A stretch of 64,000 nucleotides of DNA. It comes from Bradyrhizobium sp. AZCC 1693 (GTDB taxonomy: Bacteria; Pseudomonadota; Alphaproteobacteria; Rhizobiales; Xanthobacteraceae). Position 1 is the first letter of the stretch. Every line of letters begins with the position of its first letter. Of this stretch, positions 45,327-54,330 are shown in pieces. The notes beneath the pieces were generated by a model. That model saw only the letters and a list, made by a program, of their open reading frames with translations, had not been told where the DNA came from and did no database searches. Made by a program: the position numbers and the translations under genes. The DNA is taken from positions 3,658,001 through 3,722,000 of the forward strand of contig NZ_JAZHSD010000001.1 of assembly GCF_036924745.1 (NCBI RefSeq). The letters are read 5' to 3'.

Positions 45327-46131
45327 ATGGAACTAGCATCAAGCCCGATGACGGAGCGGCAGCGCAATTACCGGGCAAACTACCGTTATCGCATCGCCGG
45401 CTGGTATAATGGCTGGGTGCACGTCTTCGTCATCTATGTGATCGGATTCACTGCGCTGTCGCTATATTTCGCCAACATCAGCAACCTGCGCTGGTGGGAA
45501 CTCTTGATCGTGCCGGTGACATTCCTGTTCGCCAATTTCTTCGAGTGGTGGATTCACCGCTTCGTCATGCACCGGCCGTCGCAGGGTAAAAGCCTTCCGG
45601 GCCATCTACAACCGGCACACGTTGATGCATCACCAGTTCTTCACCGACCAGGAAATGCGCTTCGCCGGCCACAACGACTGGCGCGTGACGTTCTTTCCGC
45701 CCTACGCGCTGGTGACATTCACGATGATGTCGATCCCGCCGGCGCTGGTGGTCGGCTGGGTGATTTCACCCAATGTCGGCTGGCTGCTGATCTCGACGAC
45801 GACGTCGATGTACCTGATCTACGAATTCATGCATTTCTGCTGCCATGTCGACGAGAACTGGTTCGTCCGCAACGTCCCCTTCGTCAACACCATCCGGCGC
45901 CACCACGCCGCCCATCACAACCAGTCGATCATGATGGAGCGCAACATGAACCTGACATTCCCCGTCATGGACTGGCTGTTTGGCACCTCCGATCTCAACC
46001 GCGGGCTGCTGGGCCATCTGTTCAACGGCTACGATACCCGCTTCGTGAAGACCGACATGCGCAAGACCTCCCGCACGCCGAAGCCGAACATGGCGGAGCC
46101 GTCGGGTGGATACGCCACGCCGGCCGAATAG
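45327..46131 (+). CDS. fatty acid hydroxylase/sterol desaturase family, frameshifted
   Basis: The gene starts at the ATG 45327 in one frame and continues from about 45591 in the next. The first part has hydrophobic helices and WWIHRFVMHRPSQGK. After one surplus A in the run AAAA (45588-45591), the other frame gives AFRAIYNRHTLMHHQFF, EFMHFCCHVDENWFVR and TIRRHHAAHHNQS. Together they contain the eight-histidine di-iron pattern of the family (HRFVMH, HTLMHHQ, HHAAHH). About 268 aa if read through. It would hydroxylate or desaturate a lipid in the membrane. Either a sequencing error in a homopolymer, a dead gene, or recoding. Confidence 0.75.
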
Positions 46132-46148
46132 GTTCTCAGAGCAAGGCC

Positions 46149-46547
46149 ATGGATGCCATCGAACCGCACTGGGTTGCATCGCTGTATTTCGCGGCGTTCG
46201 CGACCGGTTGTGCGCTCGCCTTCCTGATCCTTGCCGGCATGTTTCCGCTGCGCGCGCGCCCCGATGCGGCGAGATCGACGCTCGCCGCGCTGCTCGTGGC
46301 CGGCAATGCCGCGCTCTTGATCCTGCTGCTGACGGCTACCTGTTTCTACGGCTATAGCGAACTGAGATGGAGCACGCTGATCGTCGTCGCCGGCCTCGTG
46401 GCGCTGTTCGCGCCCGGCCTGTTCGAAGCATTACCTGCGCCGCTGCGCGATGGTCGCGCCGGGCTGATCGTTTTGGCTGGCGCGCAGTCGCTCGCCCTTG
46501 CCGTGCTGGCGAAGGTCGGCGGGTATGCGTGGGCCAACATGTCATAA
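46149..46547 (+). CDS. small integral membrane protein
   Basis: 132 aa from the ATG at 46149. Four hydrophobic helices: YFAAFATGCALAFLILAGMF, LAALLVAGNAALLILLLTA, TLIVVAGLVALFAPGLFEAL and LAGAQSLALAVLAKVGGYAW. No catalytic residues stand out. It starts 17 nt after the fatty acid hydroxylase-like gene and is followed 19 nt later by another small membrane protein, so the three probably form an operon. Function unknown. Confidence 0.75.
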   Translation: MDAIEPHWVASLYFAAFATGCALAFLILAGMFPLRARPDAARSTLAALLVAGNAALLILLLTATCFYGYSELRWSTLIVVAGLVALFAPGLFEALPAPLRDGRAGLIVLAGAQSLALAVLAKVGGYAWANMS

Positions 46548-46566
46548 GCCTTTCGGAGATTGAGCC

Positions 46567-46776
46567 ATGCCTGTGAAGATCAAGCTCGCGCTGTCGCTGC
46601 TCGTGGCCCTGGTGACGGCGATCGCCGTCCATTATCAGCACGCGCTCGGCCACGACCGCATCCAGTATGTGGTCGCGCTTCTTGGCGCCTTCATGATCTT
46701 CGCGATGTGGCTATTCCCCGAAGTCAAGCGCGAGGAATCGGCCGGCGGTGTTCGCCGCAACAATACGGCGCAATAG
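46567..46776 (+). CDS. small two-helix membrane protein
   Basis: 69 aa: helix 1 LALSLLVALVTAIAVHY, helix 2 YVVALLGAFMIFAMWLFP, then a basic polar tail. GGAG lies 9 nt before the ATG. It is the last gene of the small group behind the hydroxylase-like gene. The family is not recognised. Confidence 0.65.
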   Translation: MPVKIKLALSLLVALVTAIAVHYQHALGHDRIQYVVALLGAFMIFAMWLFPEVKREESAGGVRRNNTAQ

Positions 46777-46784
46777 ATGTTGAG

Positions 46785-47320
46785 CCACGACCGACTGCGG
46801 CTCCAAAGACCTTCGCCGCGCTCGCTGTTCGCTATTACGGCTCGCCGCAATATCGGTCCTTGTCCGCTTGCAGTCGCACCAACTATCGACGGATGATCGA
46901 CGGTTTTCTCGAACAACACGGTCATCGACGTGTCGATCAAATGACACGTGAGCACGTTGATATCGTCATCGGCAAGATGGCCAACAAGCCCGGAGCATGC
47001 TTCATCTTGCGATCCGGGAGGCAGGTCTGCCCGAACGCCGCAAGGCGCACGGTCTTCGAAAGGCAGCCGCACGGCGTCTCGCCGAAGCCGGTTGTTCGGC
47101 AAGCGAGATCGCCGCGATCACGGGGCACAAGACGTTGGCGGAAGTGGAGCGCTATACGCGCGCGGCAGATCAGGAACGTCTGACGCGACAAGCGATCCAG
47201 CGACAATCTACGAATCAAAGTGGCAAACCGCTTGCCGATGAAGTGGCAAACACCACCGACGAGGCCTTAAAAATCAATAGCTTGATTGCGAAGCTGGCGC
47301 TCACTAGGGATGGGGCATAA
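46785..47320 (+). pseudogene. tyrosine recombinase with internal deletion
   Basis: The first frame encodes the N-terminal core-binding part: TFAALAVRYYGSPQYRSLSA, then SRTNYRRMIDGFLEQHGHRR and MTREHVDIVIGKMANKPGA. After that the C-terminal catalytic end appears in another frame: AIREAGLPERRKAHGLRKAA, GCSASEIAAITGHKTLAEVE and RYTRAADQ. These supply the second Arg (HGLRK), the His (GH) and the Tyr (RYT), but the middle with the first Arg and the Lys is gone, together with about 130 residues. Not active. It marks a former integrative element. Confidence 0.82.
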
Positions 47321-47545
47321 GTGAGTGATTCCAATGGATTAAAGAAAAGTTTGGGCAACAAATGCCTTATTGCTTTCCAAAGCGTTTCAAAACGGCTGCC
47401 CAAACCTGCCCTAAAGGCGACGAAAGCCGAGCCTCGCCGCCAATACTGCAAACTCACCGGCGTCGGCAGTTGAGCATCCTCACCGCGCCTCTCATGACGT
47501 CCAAGCGCGGTCGCTACGACTGCAAATCACTTCAAGCGCAAAACT

Positions 47546-48121
47546 TCACTCCTCCAATTTCTTGCTCAGTTCAGGATTGAGCTTGTTCCGATCGACAGAC
47601 TGATAGAACGTGATGGGTCTGCATTTTCCCTCGAAGTCCGCGAGGACAATGGCCGTCCACGGACTCGTGTTCTCGCCCGAACCGTCGCGGAGGTCCGGCA
47701 TGACCTTGCGAGCAGCGATCACATACCAAGCGCGACCAGCCGCTGCCGCCTTCGCAGCCGCAGCGAACTCATCCAATATTCCGCGCAGATTTTTGCGCAT
47801 TTCTTCTTCAGTGTCCCCGCGGAGGTATTTTCGAGACGACTTTCCCGCCTCTCCGTACTCATGATGAATGTTCAGCTGCAGTCGGGCATCGTCCACTTCG
47901 ATCTTGGTGACCCGTATCGCGGCTCCGCCTTCGCGAAGATAGTCTCGCACCCGGACGTCGCAGGCCAAAAATCTGTCCGTGGGCGGCTGAGCGACGCTAG
48001 CTGCAGGGGAGACCGCGGCAAGGGCCCGGGTCTTTTTTCGAGGAGCAGCATCCGCAGGCATCGCGGCGATGGCGGCGCTGAGGAACGCCGCGGCAAGTAC
48101 GACTGCAAGAGGGGCACTCAT
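47546..48121 (-). CDS. secreted hypothetical protein
   Basis: 191 aa with a signal peptide LAVVLAAAFLSAAIAAMPADA (cut near residue 25). The mature protein is soluble, with two cysteines (ACDVRVRDYL and GKCRPITFY) that may pair. No named domain is recognised. It is transcribed away from the PBP gene, from a 140-nt interval. The 225 nt between the recombinase remnant and its stop hold no gene, only an inverted repeat GTTTGGGCA/TGCCCAAAC (47349-47405). Confidence 0.7.
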   Translation of the reverse strand: MSAPLAVVLAAAFLSAAIAAMPADAAPRKKTRALAAVSPAASVAQPPTDRFLACDVRVRDYLREGGAAIRVTKIEVDDARLQLNIHHEYGEAGKSSRKYLRGDTEEEMRKNLRGILDEFAAAAKAAAAGRAWYVIAARKVMPDLRDGSGENTSPWTAIVLADFEGKCRPITFYQSVDRNKLNPELSKKLEE

Positions 48122-48261
48122 GACTGCACTGCCAATGTGGTATTTCTAAAACGCAGCGGCCGCAGCGTTGGTTCCGGGCCTGGGGAACTTTAATACAGCC
48201 TTGTTTATTGTTCTACCAAAACGGGATTGTACGGAGGCGGCTTTTCGACCGTCGGCGGGTC

Positions 48262-51126
48262 ATGGACTCGATTCTCATCAAGATCTTCGCCACGGCGCTT
48301 GCCTTCAGCCAGGTCGCTACCCGGCCGGATGAGGTCAAGACGGAGTTCGATGCGGTGGGCGACCGCTTCGAGGTGGCGCAGCTCTTGAGTGACGGCTGCG
48401 CCCATATGCGCAGGGCTTTCGACATCGAGGACATCAACCTGGACGATCTGATTGCCACTGCCATGGACGACAAGGACGCGTTGAGCAGCGAAATCAAGGC
48501 GCTCAAAGGACTGAATCCGGCCGACCTACACGTGGCCTACAGGCAGTTCTGCAAGGTCGAAAAAGTGGAAGGATCTCCGGTCGATCTTGGTCAGGTCATC
48601 GCTTTCTACAACAGCGCGGTCAAGGATCTGCCCGACGCCGTGCAGCTTAAGCACCTCAGGCTTCCTGGCATGAGCGTAGTCCTCGACAACAAGAGCGAGC
48701 GCCTTGCCGAGATTTACGCGCCGAACAATCGCCGCGTCTGGGTCAAACTTGCGGATATCCCGGAAGCGGTGCGCAACGCATTCATCGCCGCCGAGGACAA
48801 GCGTTTCTTCCAACACGCCGGCATTGACGAGCGCGGACTGGTCCGCGCCTTCATCGGCAACTTCACGCAACCGAGCCGGCCGCAGGGCGGCTCGACCATT
48901 ACGCAGCAGGTCGCCAAGAACCTGCTGGTGGGCAACGACATCACTTACGAAAGAAAACTGCGCGAAATGATCGTTGCCTCGCGGATGGAGCGCGCCCTGA
49001 CCAAGTCGGAAATCCTCGAGCTCTATCTCAACTCGATTTATCTCGGTCGCGGAGCCTGGGGCATCGAGATGGCGGCGCGCAGCTATTTCGGCAAACCAGC
49101 CAAGGCGCTCTCCGCAGTCGAGGGCGCGCTGCTCGCCGGGCTCGCCAAGGGACCTAACTACTTCAATCCCGACCACCACCCTGAGCGCGCGCGCGAGCGC
49201 CTTGCCTACGTGCTGGGCCGCCTGCAGGACGACGCCATGAGCGACGCCGCCGCGGCGCAAGCAGTATTGCCGCAGCTCGTCGAGTACCGGCCGATGCGAC
49301 GGGACTTCGGCTTTCACTTCGTCGATCACATCGCCCGCGAGGCAAAGGTGGTCGCGGGCCTCGATACTCTCACCAATTCCTCCTACACGGTGCACTCGAC
49401 CGTCAATTCGGCCTTGCAGCGCGTAGTCGAAGCGACATTGCAGGAAGGCCTCGCGCGGTACGAGCTGAACACCAATCGTTACAAATTTGAGGGACCCGAG
49501 GCGAACATTTCCGATGCTGTCCGTCTCAGAGCGGCTGATCTGAGGGCCACGGAGCCGGCTTGGCTCGTGGCGTTGAAGACGACGCGGCTACCTCTCTATG
49601 ACGTTCACTGGGAATCGGCCGTCGTCCTGGAGAATACGCGTGGCAAGCGCGGCCATGCGATCAACGTCGGTCTGGCCGACGGAAGCATCCTGCCGCTGAA
49701 CACCTGGAGCGCCGCGATCCGGCACGGTCTCAAGCCGTACGACGTGGTCTACGTGCAGGTGCGCAAAGCCAACGGTAAGCAAGCGGCGCGTGCCGATCTG
49801 CGCATTCGACCGACCGTGCAGGGAGCGGCGCTCGTACTCGAGAACGAAACCGGCCGCATTCTCGCGATGGCGGGCGGCTTTTCGTATCCGGCAAGCCAGC
49901 TCAACCGCGTGGTCCAGAGCCTGCGGCAACCCGGCTCCACCTTGAAGCCGCTGACCTACCTCGCCGCCCTTCGGAAGGGATTGCAGCCTAACACGCTGGT
50001 GATGGACGAACCTATTACGCTGGCGCCGATCGGGGCGACGGTCCACGCGCGCCAGCGCGGTTTCTGGTCGCCGAAGAACTACGAGGGCGGCGCTTTGGGC
50101 GCCATTACGCTGCGGCGTGCGCTGGAAAACTCCCGGAATCTCGCCACCGCGCAACTGCTCGCGACCGGCCTCGACGACAGCGCCGAGCGAGGCCTCGACC
50201 GGGTCTGCGAGATCGCGATGGAAGCGCAGCTCTACAAGGAATGCATGCGCTATTACCCGTTCGTGCTCGGTGCCCAAGCTGTGCGGCTCATCGACCTTGC
50301 GGCGTTCTATGCAGCGATCGCCAACGAAGGCGCACGACCCCAGCCTCATGCGATCGAAACGATCGAACAGGACGGCCGCCCAATCTACCGGCACGATCCG
50401 CATGCGGTGTCCTGGATCGGCTTCGCCGACCGCGCATCGTTTTACCAGTTGAAATCAATGCTGCAGGGCGTGCTCGCGCGCGGAACCGCGCGCGTGGTGA
50501 AGCATCTTTCGCCCTATGTCGGCGGCAAGACCGGTACCACTGATAATTCGGCCGATGCCTGGTTCGTCGGTTTCACAAATGACGTCACCATCGCCATCTG
50601 GGTCGGCTACGACAACAACGATGGCACGCGCCGTACCCTTGGGCCCGGCCAGACCGGAGGGAAAGTGGCGCTGCCGATGTTCGAGCCGATCGTGCAGGCA
50701 GCCTGGGAGCTGCACGCTCCCAGGACGGCGTTGAACGGCCCTTCGCGCGAAGCCATGCGTCAGCTCGTTGCTCTGTCGATCGATCCCCATACCGGCGATC
50801 CTGCACCGGCCGGCTCCGGGCGCGCTTTCACCGAGTACCTCAAGAGGGATCCGGCGGGCAGAATCAACGATACGCAATTTCGGATCGTCTCGCGTGCAGA
50901 AAGCTACGCCCATCGTGGCGGTTATGACGAAGGCGACGGGCCATTCCAGCAGTGGTCCTACGACAACCGCCGTTACGGCGATAACCGGCCGCCCTTTCCA
51001 TTCCCAACCTGGCGTCTTGGTCCGCGCGAATATCCCTCCTGGCGCGAATATCCCGATGACGAGGACCGCCTCCCGCGACCGCCGCTTCGAGTCGATCCCG
51101 ATTATTTCTGGCGGCGGCTGAATTGA
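48262..51126 (+). CDS. class A penicillin-binding protein (transglycosylase/transpeptidase)
   Basis: 954 aa from the ATG at 48262. After an N-terminal signal/anchor (SILIKIFATALAFSQV) and a lead-in region of about 130 aa comes the glycosyltransferase 51 domain with the catalytic Glu in AEDKRFFQHAGID (about residue 177) and GGSTITQQVAKN (about 213). The transpeptidase domain has SxxK as PGSTLKPLTYL (about 558), SxN in ENSRNLA (about 628) and KTGTT (about 755). The tail is rich in Arg, Tyr and Pro. It polymerises and cross-links peptidoglycan in the periplasm. The lead-in region is unlike PBP1A and may bind a partner. Confidence 0.92.
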   Translation: MDSILIKIFATALAFSQVATRPDEVKTEFDAVGDRFEVAQLLSDGCAHMRRAFDIEDINLDDLIATAMDDKDALSSEIKALKGLNPADLHVAYRQFCKVEKVEGSPVDLGQVIAFYNSAVKDLPDAVQLKHLRLPGMSVVLDNKSERLAEIYAPNNRRVWVKLADIPEAVRNAFIAAEDKRFFQHAGIDERGLVRAFIGNFTQPSRPQGGSTITQQVAKNLLVGNDITYERKLREMIVASRMERALTKSEILELYLNSIYLGRGAWGIEMAARSYFGKPAKALSAVEGALLAGLAKGPNYFNPDHHPERARERLAYVLGRLQDDAMSDAAAAQAVLPQLVEYRPMRRDFGFHFVDHIAREAKVVAGLDTLTNSSYTVHSTVNSALQRVVEATLQEGLARYELNTNRYKFEGPEANISDAVRLRAADLRATEPAWLVALKTTRLPLYDVHWESAVVLENTRGKRGHAINVGLADGSILPLNTWSAAIRHGLKPYDVVYVQVRKANGKQAARADLRIRPTVQGAALVLENETGRILAMAGGFSYPASQLNRVVQSLRQPGSTLKPLTYLAALRKGLQPNTLVMDEPITLAPIGATVHARQRGFWSPKNYEGGALGAITLRRALENSRNLATAQLLATGLDDSAERGLDRVCEIAMEAQLYKECMRYYPFVLGAQAVRLIDLAAFYAAIANEGARPQPHAIETIEQDGRPIYRHDPHAVSWIGFADRASFYQLKSMLQGVLARGTARVVKHLSPYVGGKTGTTDNSADAWFVGFTNDVTIAIWVGYDNNDGTRRTLGPGQTGGKVALPMFEPIVQAAWELHAPRTALNGPSREAMRQLVALSIDPHTGDPAPAGSGRAFTEYLKRDPAGRINDTQFRIVSRAESYAHRGGYDEGDGPFQQWSYDNRRYGDNRPPFPFPTWRLGPREYPSWREYPDDEDRLPRPPLRVDPDYFWRRLN

Positions 51127-51137
51127 GTATTGACGCC

Positions 51138-52145
51138 ATGAGAGTCCACCGTGCCGCTGTCCTCATCGCCGCCTGCGTGGCCACTTGCACGGGCGCGGCC
51201 GCGGAGGAATTCCAGCTGGAGGACGTGCCCGCAGCCGCCAGCGTTCCGATCGCACAGATCAAACCGCGCACGATCATCTTCGCCGACCAACGCAACGACA
51301 AGCTCGCCGATTCCTCGACCGGGCTCATTCCTTTCGACGATTGGGCCCGCTCACGTCCGGTTCAGCGGCGCTTCCTCTCGCTCTTCCCGAGCTTCGTTGA
51401 GCCCACGCTCAACCAACAAACGAAGCTGAAGCTCTCGGTCTACCAGGCAGAGGCGCGGTTTCGACTTCCAAGACCGGCAGCGGCATTGGATCTGTCGCGG
51501 TATGCGAATGTCGCGTTCCTCGAGCAGATCGATCCGGCGGTCAAGCACCGGCCGATTACGGCGGGCGATGCTGTTCCCAACAACGACGCGGGCGCCGCGC
51601 ACAACCGTCAGCCGAATCGCCGCTGGTGCGAGGACGCGACGGCGATCTGCGTGCAGTCCCGCTACATGTTTGAAGGGAAAATTCCGGCGGGCATTCAGCT
51701 TGCCAACAAGCTGCGCGAGGAAAGCAAAAAGCCCATTCCGGATTTCATCGAGTTCCAGAGTGAGATCATGTTGGTCACGCAGCCGCACCTTGCCGAGCTG
51801 CCGAGCCTGACAGGGCTCGACTCCACAGTCACCGGCGGGCTCAAGCAGAACATCTTTTGGGTCAACCAGGTCATCCAGTTCGGCAAGCTGCTTGCGGTTC
51901 TGCAACAGCATCCGACCGAACGGGAAGCCGCCATCGCGACGGTCTATATCCTGATTGCGGTCAGGAACGACGTGCTGAACAAGCAAAGGGAACACAGCAA
52001 AACACCCATTCTGCGAAACCTCGTGCCCGCGCAGCTGCTCATGGGCAACAGCTCCTTCAACAGCGGCGATTCGCTGAGCGCCGGCCTGCCGAAATACGCC
52101 AGAAGCCGCATCAAGGCGATCGCCGACATGATGGAGCGGGAATGA
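51138..52145 (+). CDS. secreted hypothetical protein next to PBP
   Basis: 335 aa from the ATG at 51138; a TTG at 51123 overlapping the PBP stop is the alternative. The signal peptide is AAVLIAACVATCTGAAA. The mature part is soluble with WCEDATAICVQSRYMFEGK in the middle (two Cys likely paired) and LANKLREESKKPIPDFIEFQ. The family is not recognised. The 11-nt spacing behind the PBP gene suggests co-expression, so it may be a periplasmic or outer-membrane partner in cell-wall work (inference). Confidence 0.75.
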   Translation: MRVHRAAVLIAACVATCTGAAAEEFQLEDVPAAASVPIAQIKPRTIIFADQRNDKLADSSTGLIPFDDWARSRPVQRRFLSLFPSFVEPTLNQQTKLKLSVYQAEARFRLPRPAAALDLSRYANVAFLEQIDPAVKHRPITAGDAVPNNDAGAAHNRQPNRRWCEDATAICVQSRYMFEGKIPAGIQLANKLREESKKPIPDFIEFQSEIMLVTQPHLAELPSLTGLDSTVTGGLKQNIFWVNQVIQFGKLLAVLQQHPTEREAAIATVYILIAVRNDVLNKQREHSKTPILRNLVPAQLLMGNSSFNSGDSLSAGLPKYARSRIKAIADMMERE

Positions 52146-52190
52146 GCAGAGCGTGTGCGGCAACGAATGGCGCCTCGACACACGCGCTTC

Positions 52191-52379
52191 CAAAATATCG
52201 AAAACAACCCCATGCAAAGTAGCAGGCCGCCGCCGGCATTCGAAGAGGCAGCTTGACACGTCGGGCAAATCAGCGGCATTCCTTCATCATCCCGCAATCT
52301 TGTAAACGCCCATCGCCCCGCAATAGCGGGCGCGTCGGTACGATTGCGGCTCAAATCCTCACCCACAATTGAAATTGCA
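52191..52379. repeat. dispersed intergenic repeat, copy B
   Basis: Second copy of the element at 24757-24939, in the same orientation. The first 36 bases and the block GCCCCGCAATAGCGGGCGCGT are identical; the parts between have about one change in six. See copy A for the structure. Confidence 0.8.
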
Positions 52380-52457
52380 GGGATCACCGCGGCGAACGAT
52401 CGCGTGCGCGTGGCCGAACCGCGCGCTTGCCGCGCGCGTGGCCTAAGGAATCCCGAC

Positions 52458-53120
52458 ATGAACACCGCTCCAGACCTCACTGTGCCAACGGCGATCGCTG
52501 CAACTGACCAGACCAAAGCTGCCGCGGCCCCTCGAATAAAGCTTCTGTCGCACGGCTTCTCCATCGACCATCCAGACCCTGAAATCGGCGAACAGCTCAT
52601 GGCTGATACATTGGGGGTCGCCGATCGCGAAGCGATGCATGGCATTATCAGGCAATTGGTAAAGGCCAGCGTGAGCGGCGAGAGCCCTGACGAGGTCAAC
52701 CTCTCCTTCATGATTTCGATGGTGAAGAGCATCAAGCCGCGGGATTCCGTCGAGGCCATGCTGGTGGCGCAGATGGTTTCCGTTCATGTGATGGCGATGC
52801 GGTGCGCCCATCACCTTGCGAATGCCGACGATCTCGCTCAGCACGACAGTGCCGCGCGCGCATTGGGCAGGCTCGCCCGCACGTTTCCCGCCCAGATCGA
52901 GGCGCTCAACCGCTACCGCAGCCAAGGCGAGCCGGCCATCACCGTGCAGAACGTGTCCATGGGCGATGGCGGCAAGGCCATTGTCGGCAATGTCACACAG
53001 CATGCGCGCGTGATCGTTTCCGACAAGAACCCGACCTGCGCGGCGCGGAATGCGCCGAAGGGCTCGGGCTCCAGACGAAGGCGCGATTCCGCTGATGCCA
53101 AGCCGGAAGCAGAGGCATGA
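52458..53120 (+). CDS. hypothetical protein, phage-associated type
   Basis: 220 aa from the ATG at 52458 (AAGGAA 12 nt upstream). Text marks: MISMVKSIKPRDSVEAMLVA, ALGRLARTFPAQIEALNRYR, and ITVQNVSMGDGGKAIVGNVT, followed by a basic C-terminal tail (SGSRRRRD). I have a memory of similar proteins present in several copies in Bradyrhizobium accessory regions, with no known function. Helical, soluble, perhaps DNA-binding by the tail. Confidence 0.7.
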   Translation: MNTAPDLTVPTAIAATDQTKAAAAPRIKLLSHGFSIDHPDPEIGEQLMADTLGVADREAMHGIIRQLVKASVSGESPDEVNLSFMISMVKSIKPRDSVEAMLVAQMVSVHVMAMRCAHHLANADDLAQHDSAARALGRLARTFPAQIEALNRYRSQGEPAITVQNVSMGDGGKAIVGNVTQHARVIVSDKNPTCAARNAPKGSGSRRRRDSADAKPEAEA

Positions 53121-53435
53121 GCGAAGCGCGGAAGCTGCTGGAGGAGATGAAGTGATGACGGCTCGTTGAAGGCTCTCGCTTCCGAAGCGAAGGCACTGCC
53201 TACCTTGAGGTATCTCCGCTCAAAATGACGCGAACGATTTCGGCTGACAGCTCTTCCGAGCTAGTACCCGACACCTCAAGGCACATTTCATGCAGTCTTC
53301 ATTCCTGTTGACGAGACTTGTTGAACAGTCGCCGACGAAGGCAAAGGCCGGGCCTTTGTGAGCTGTGTCACAGTCGGTAGCGCAGCTCCCTGTAGGGAAT
53401 CCAGCGTTTCATGGGCTTAACTCTGGAGGGAAAAG
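53121..53435. other. intergenic region
   Basis: About 315 nt without a supported gene. CCTTGAGGT (53203-53211) and ACCTCAAGG (53273-53281) are perfect 9-bp inverted arms 61 nt apart, which could be ends of a lost small element or a hairpin. Confidence 0.5.
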
Positions 53436-53624
53436 ATGCGCATCTACATTCTCCTTGCCGTCGTCGTTGTACTGACCGGCGTATCTGCCGAAAGCTTTGC
53501 CGGCACCGACGCGCCACAGCGACAGGTCGCCAAGCGGTCCGACAATCAATCCGCCACAGCCAACGCTGTCCGGCCGCAGGTCAGAAAACTTCTTACCAAC
53601 TCACCCGCGTATCGCCCGCTCTGA
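53436..53624 (+). CDS. small secreted protein
   Basis: 62 aa with a strong ribosome site (GGAGGG 6 nt before the ATG) and a signal peptide IYILLAVVVVLTGVSAESFA. The mature part is short and basic. Its end overlaps the opposite-strand gene by 79 nt, so either the last codons or that gene's tail may be wrong. Unknown function. Confidence 0.5.
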   Translation: MRIYILLAVVVVLTGVSAESFAGTDAPQRQVAKRSDNQSATANAVRPQVRKLLTNSPAYRPL

Positions 53625-53950
53625 CTCGCGCGCGGCCCCAACGCAAACACGCCCGCGTGATTAAAACCCCGAGGGCGTTCCAGGAGCTCCTCGACGACGC
53701 CCTTCACGAACTTGATGTTTTCGTAGGCCTTCTCTTTGGCGATCTGCAGCTTGCGCCGGTAGTCGGCCTGTTCGAGTACCCAGATGCATTGGATGATGGC
53801 GATGCGGGAGAAGATGACGAAGGCGTCGGCGATCGCCAGCCGCAGCCGGTCCGGCAGGTCGAAGGACCGCGTCATGTCAGGGGTCGCCATGGGCGACACC
53901 GGCCTCGGCTTCCGAGGAGTTGTCTTCGGGCCCTTTTTCTTCTTCGCCAT
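53546..53950 (-). CDS. hypothetical protein
   Basis: 134 aa from the ATG at 53950; an open frame to 54022 has no support. Starts with a lysine-rich tip (AKKKKGPKTTPRKPR), then the helical DRLRLAIADAFVIFSRIAII, QCIWVLEQADYRRKLQIAKE and YENIKFVKGVVEELLERP, which reads as a conserved small helical domain. The C-terminal 45 residues overlap the opposite-strand small ORF. Not recognised as a named family. Confidence 0.6.
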   Translation of the reverse strand: MAKKKKGPKTTPRKPRPVSPMATPDMTRSFDLPDRLRLAIADAFVIFSRIAIIQCIWVLEQADYRRKLQIAKEKAYENIKFVKGVVEELLERPRGFNHAGVFALGPRASQSGRYAGELVRSFLTCGRTALAVAD

Positions 53951-54204
53951 ATTCCCCAGCCGGATCAACGCCGTGCGCGGACTGCCGCGGAGGCCCCAAG
54001 CGCCACCGCCCGTGCACAACAAATGATGGCGAAACGATAGGATTTAAGCTACTTCTACGGGTGACCGGAAGTAACGCCCCGGAGCCGCGACCAGGACAAA
54101 AGTCGTGCTCGTTGCTGACAACGCCTCGTTCAGAACTACAAGCTGCATCGGCCGATGCTCAAACCGCAACCGACTTGCAAGTCCTCCAACAGAAAGGAGA
54201 TCAC

Positions 54205-54276
54205 TTGAAGTTCGAGTTACAAATCGATCCGCAGGTCATCATCGTCCTCGCGTATCTAGCTTCAACCGCCCTCTAG
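54205..54276 (+). CDS. 23-aa mini-protein with strong ribosome site
   Basis: TTG start at 54205 with AAAGGAG 5 nt upstream. The peptide runs KFELQIDPQVIIVLAYLA, ending STAL, which is half polar and half hydrophobic, as in small membrane-touching proteins. A terminator hairpin follows 6 nt after the stop. The ribosome site plus terminator make this stronger than chance, but no homologue is known to me. Confidence 0.45.
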   Translation: MKFELQIDPQVIIVLAYLASTAL

Positions 54277-54282
54277 TAGGGG

Positions 54283-54320
54283 AAAGCCGCAACACCGATG
54301 GGTGGGGCGGCTTTCTGCTT
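54283..54320 (+). terminator. hairpin terminator
   Basis: AAAGCCGC (54283-54290) pairs with GCGGCTTT (54307-54314), followed by CTGCTTT. It lies 11 nt from the HEPN gene stop on the other strand and may end both transcripts. Confidence 0.7.
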
Positions 54321-54330
54321 TCGGGCGACC

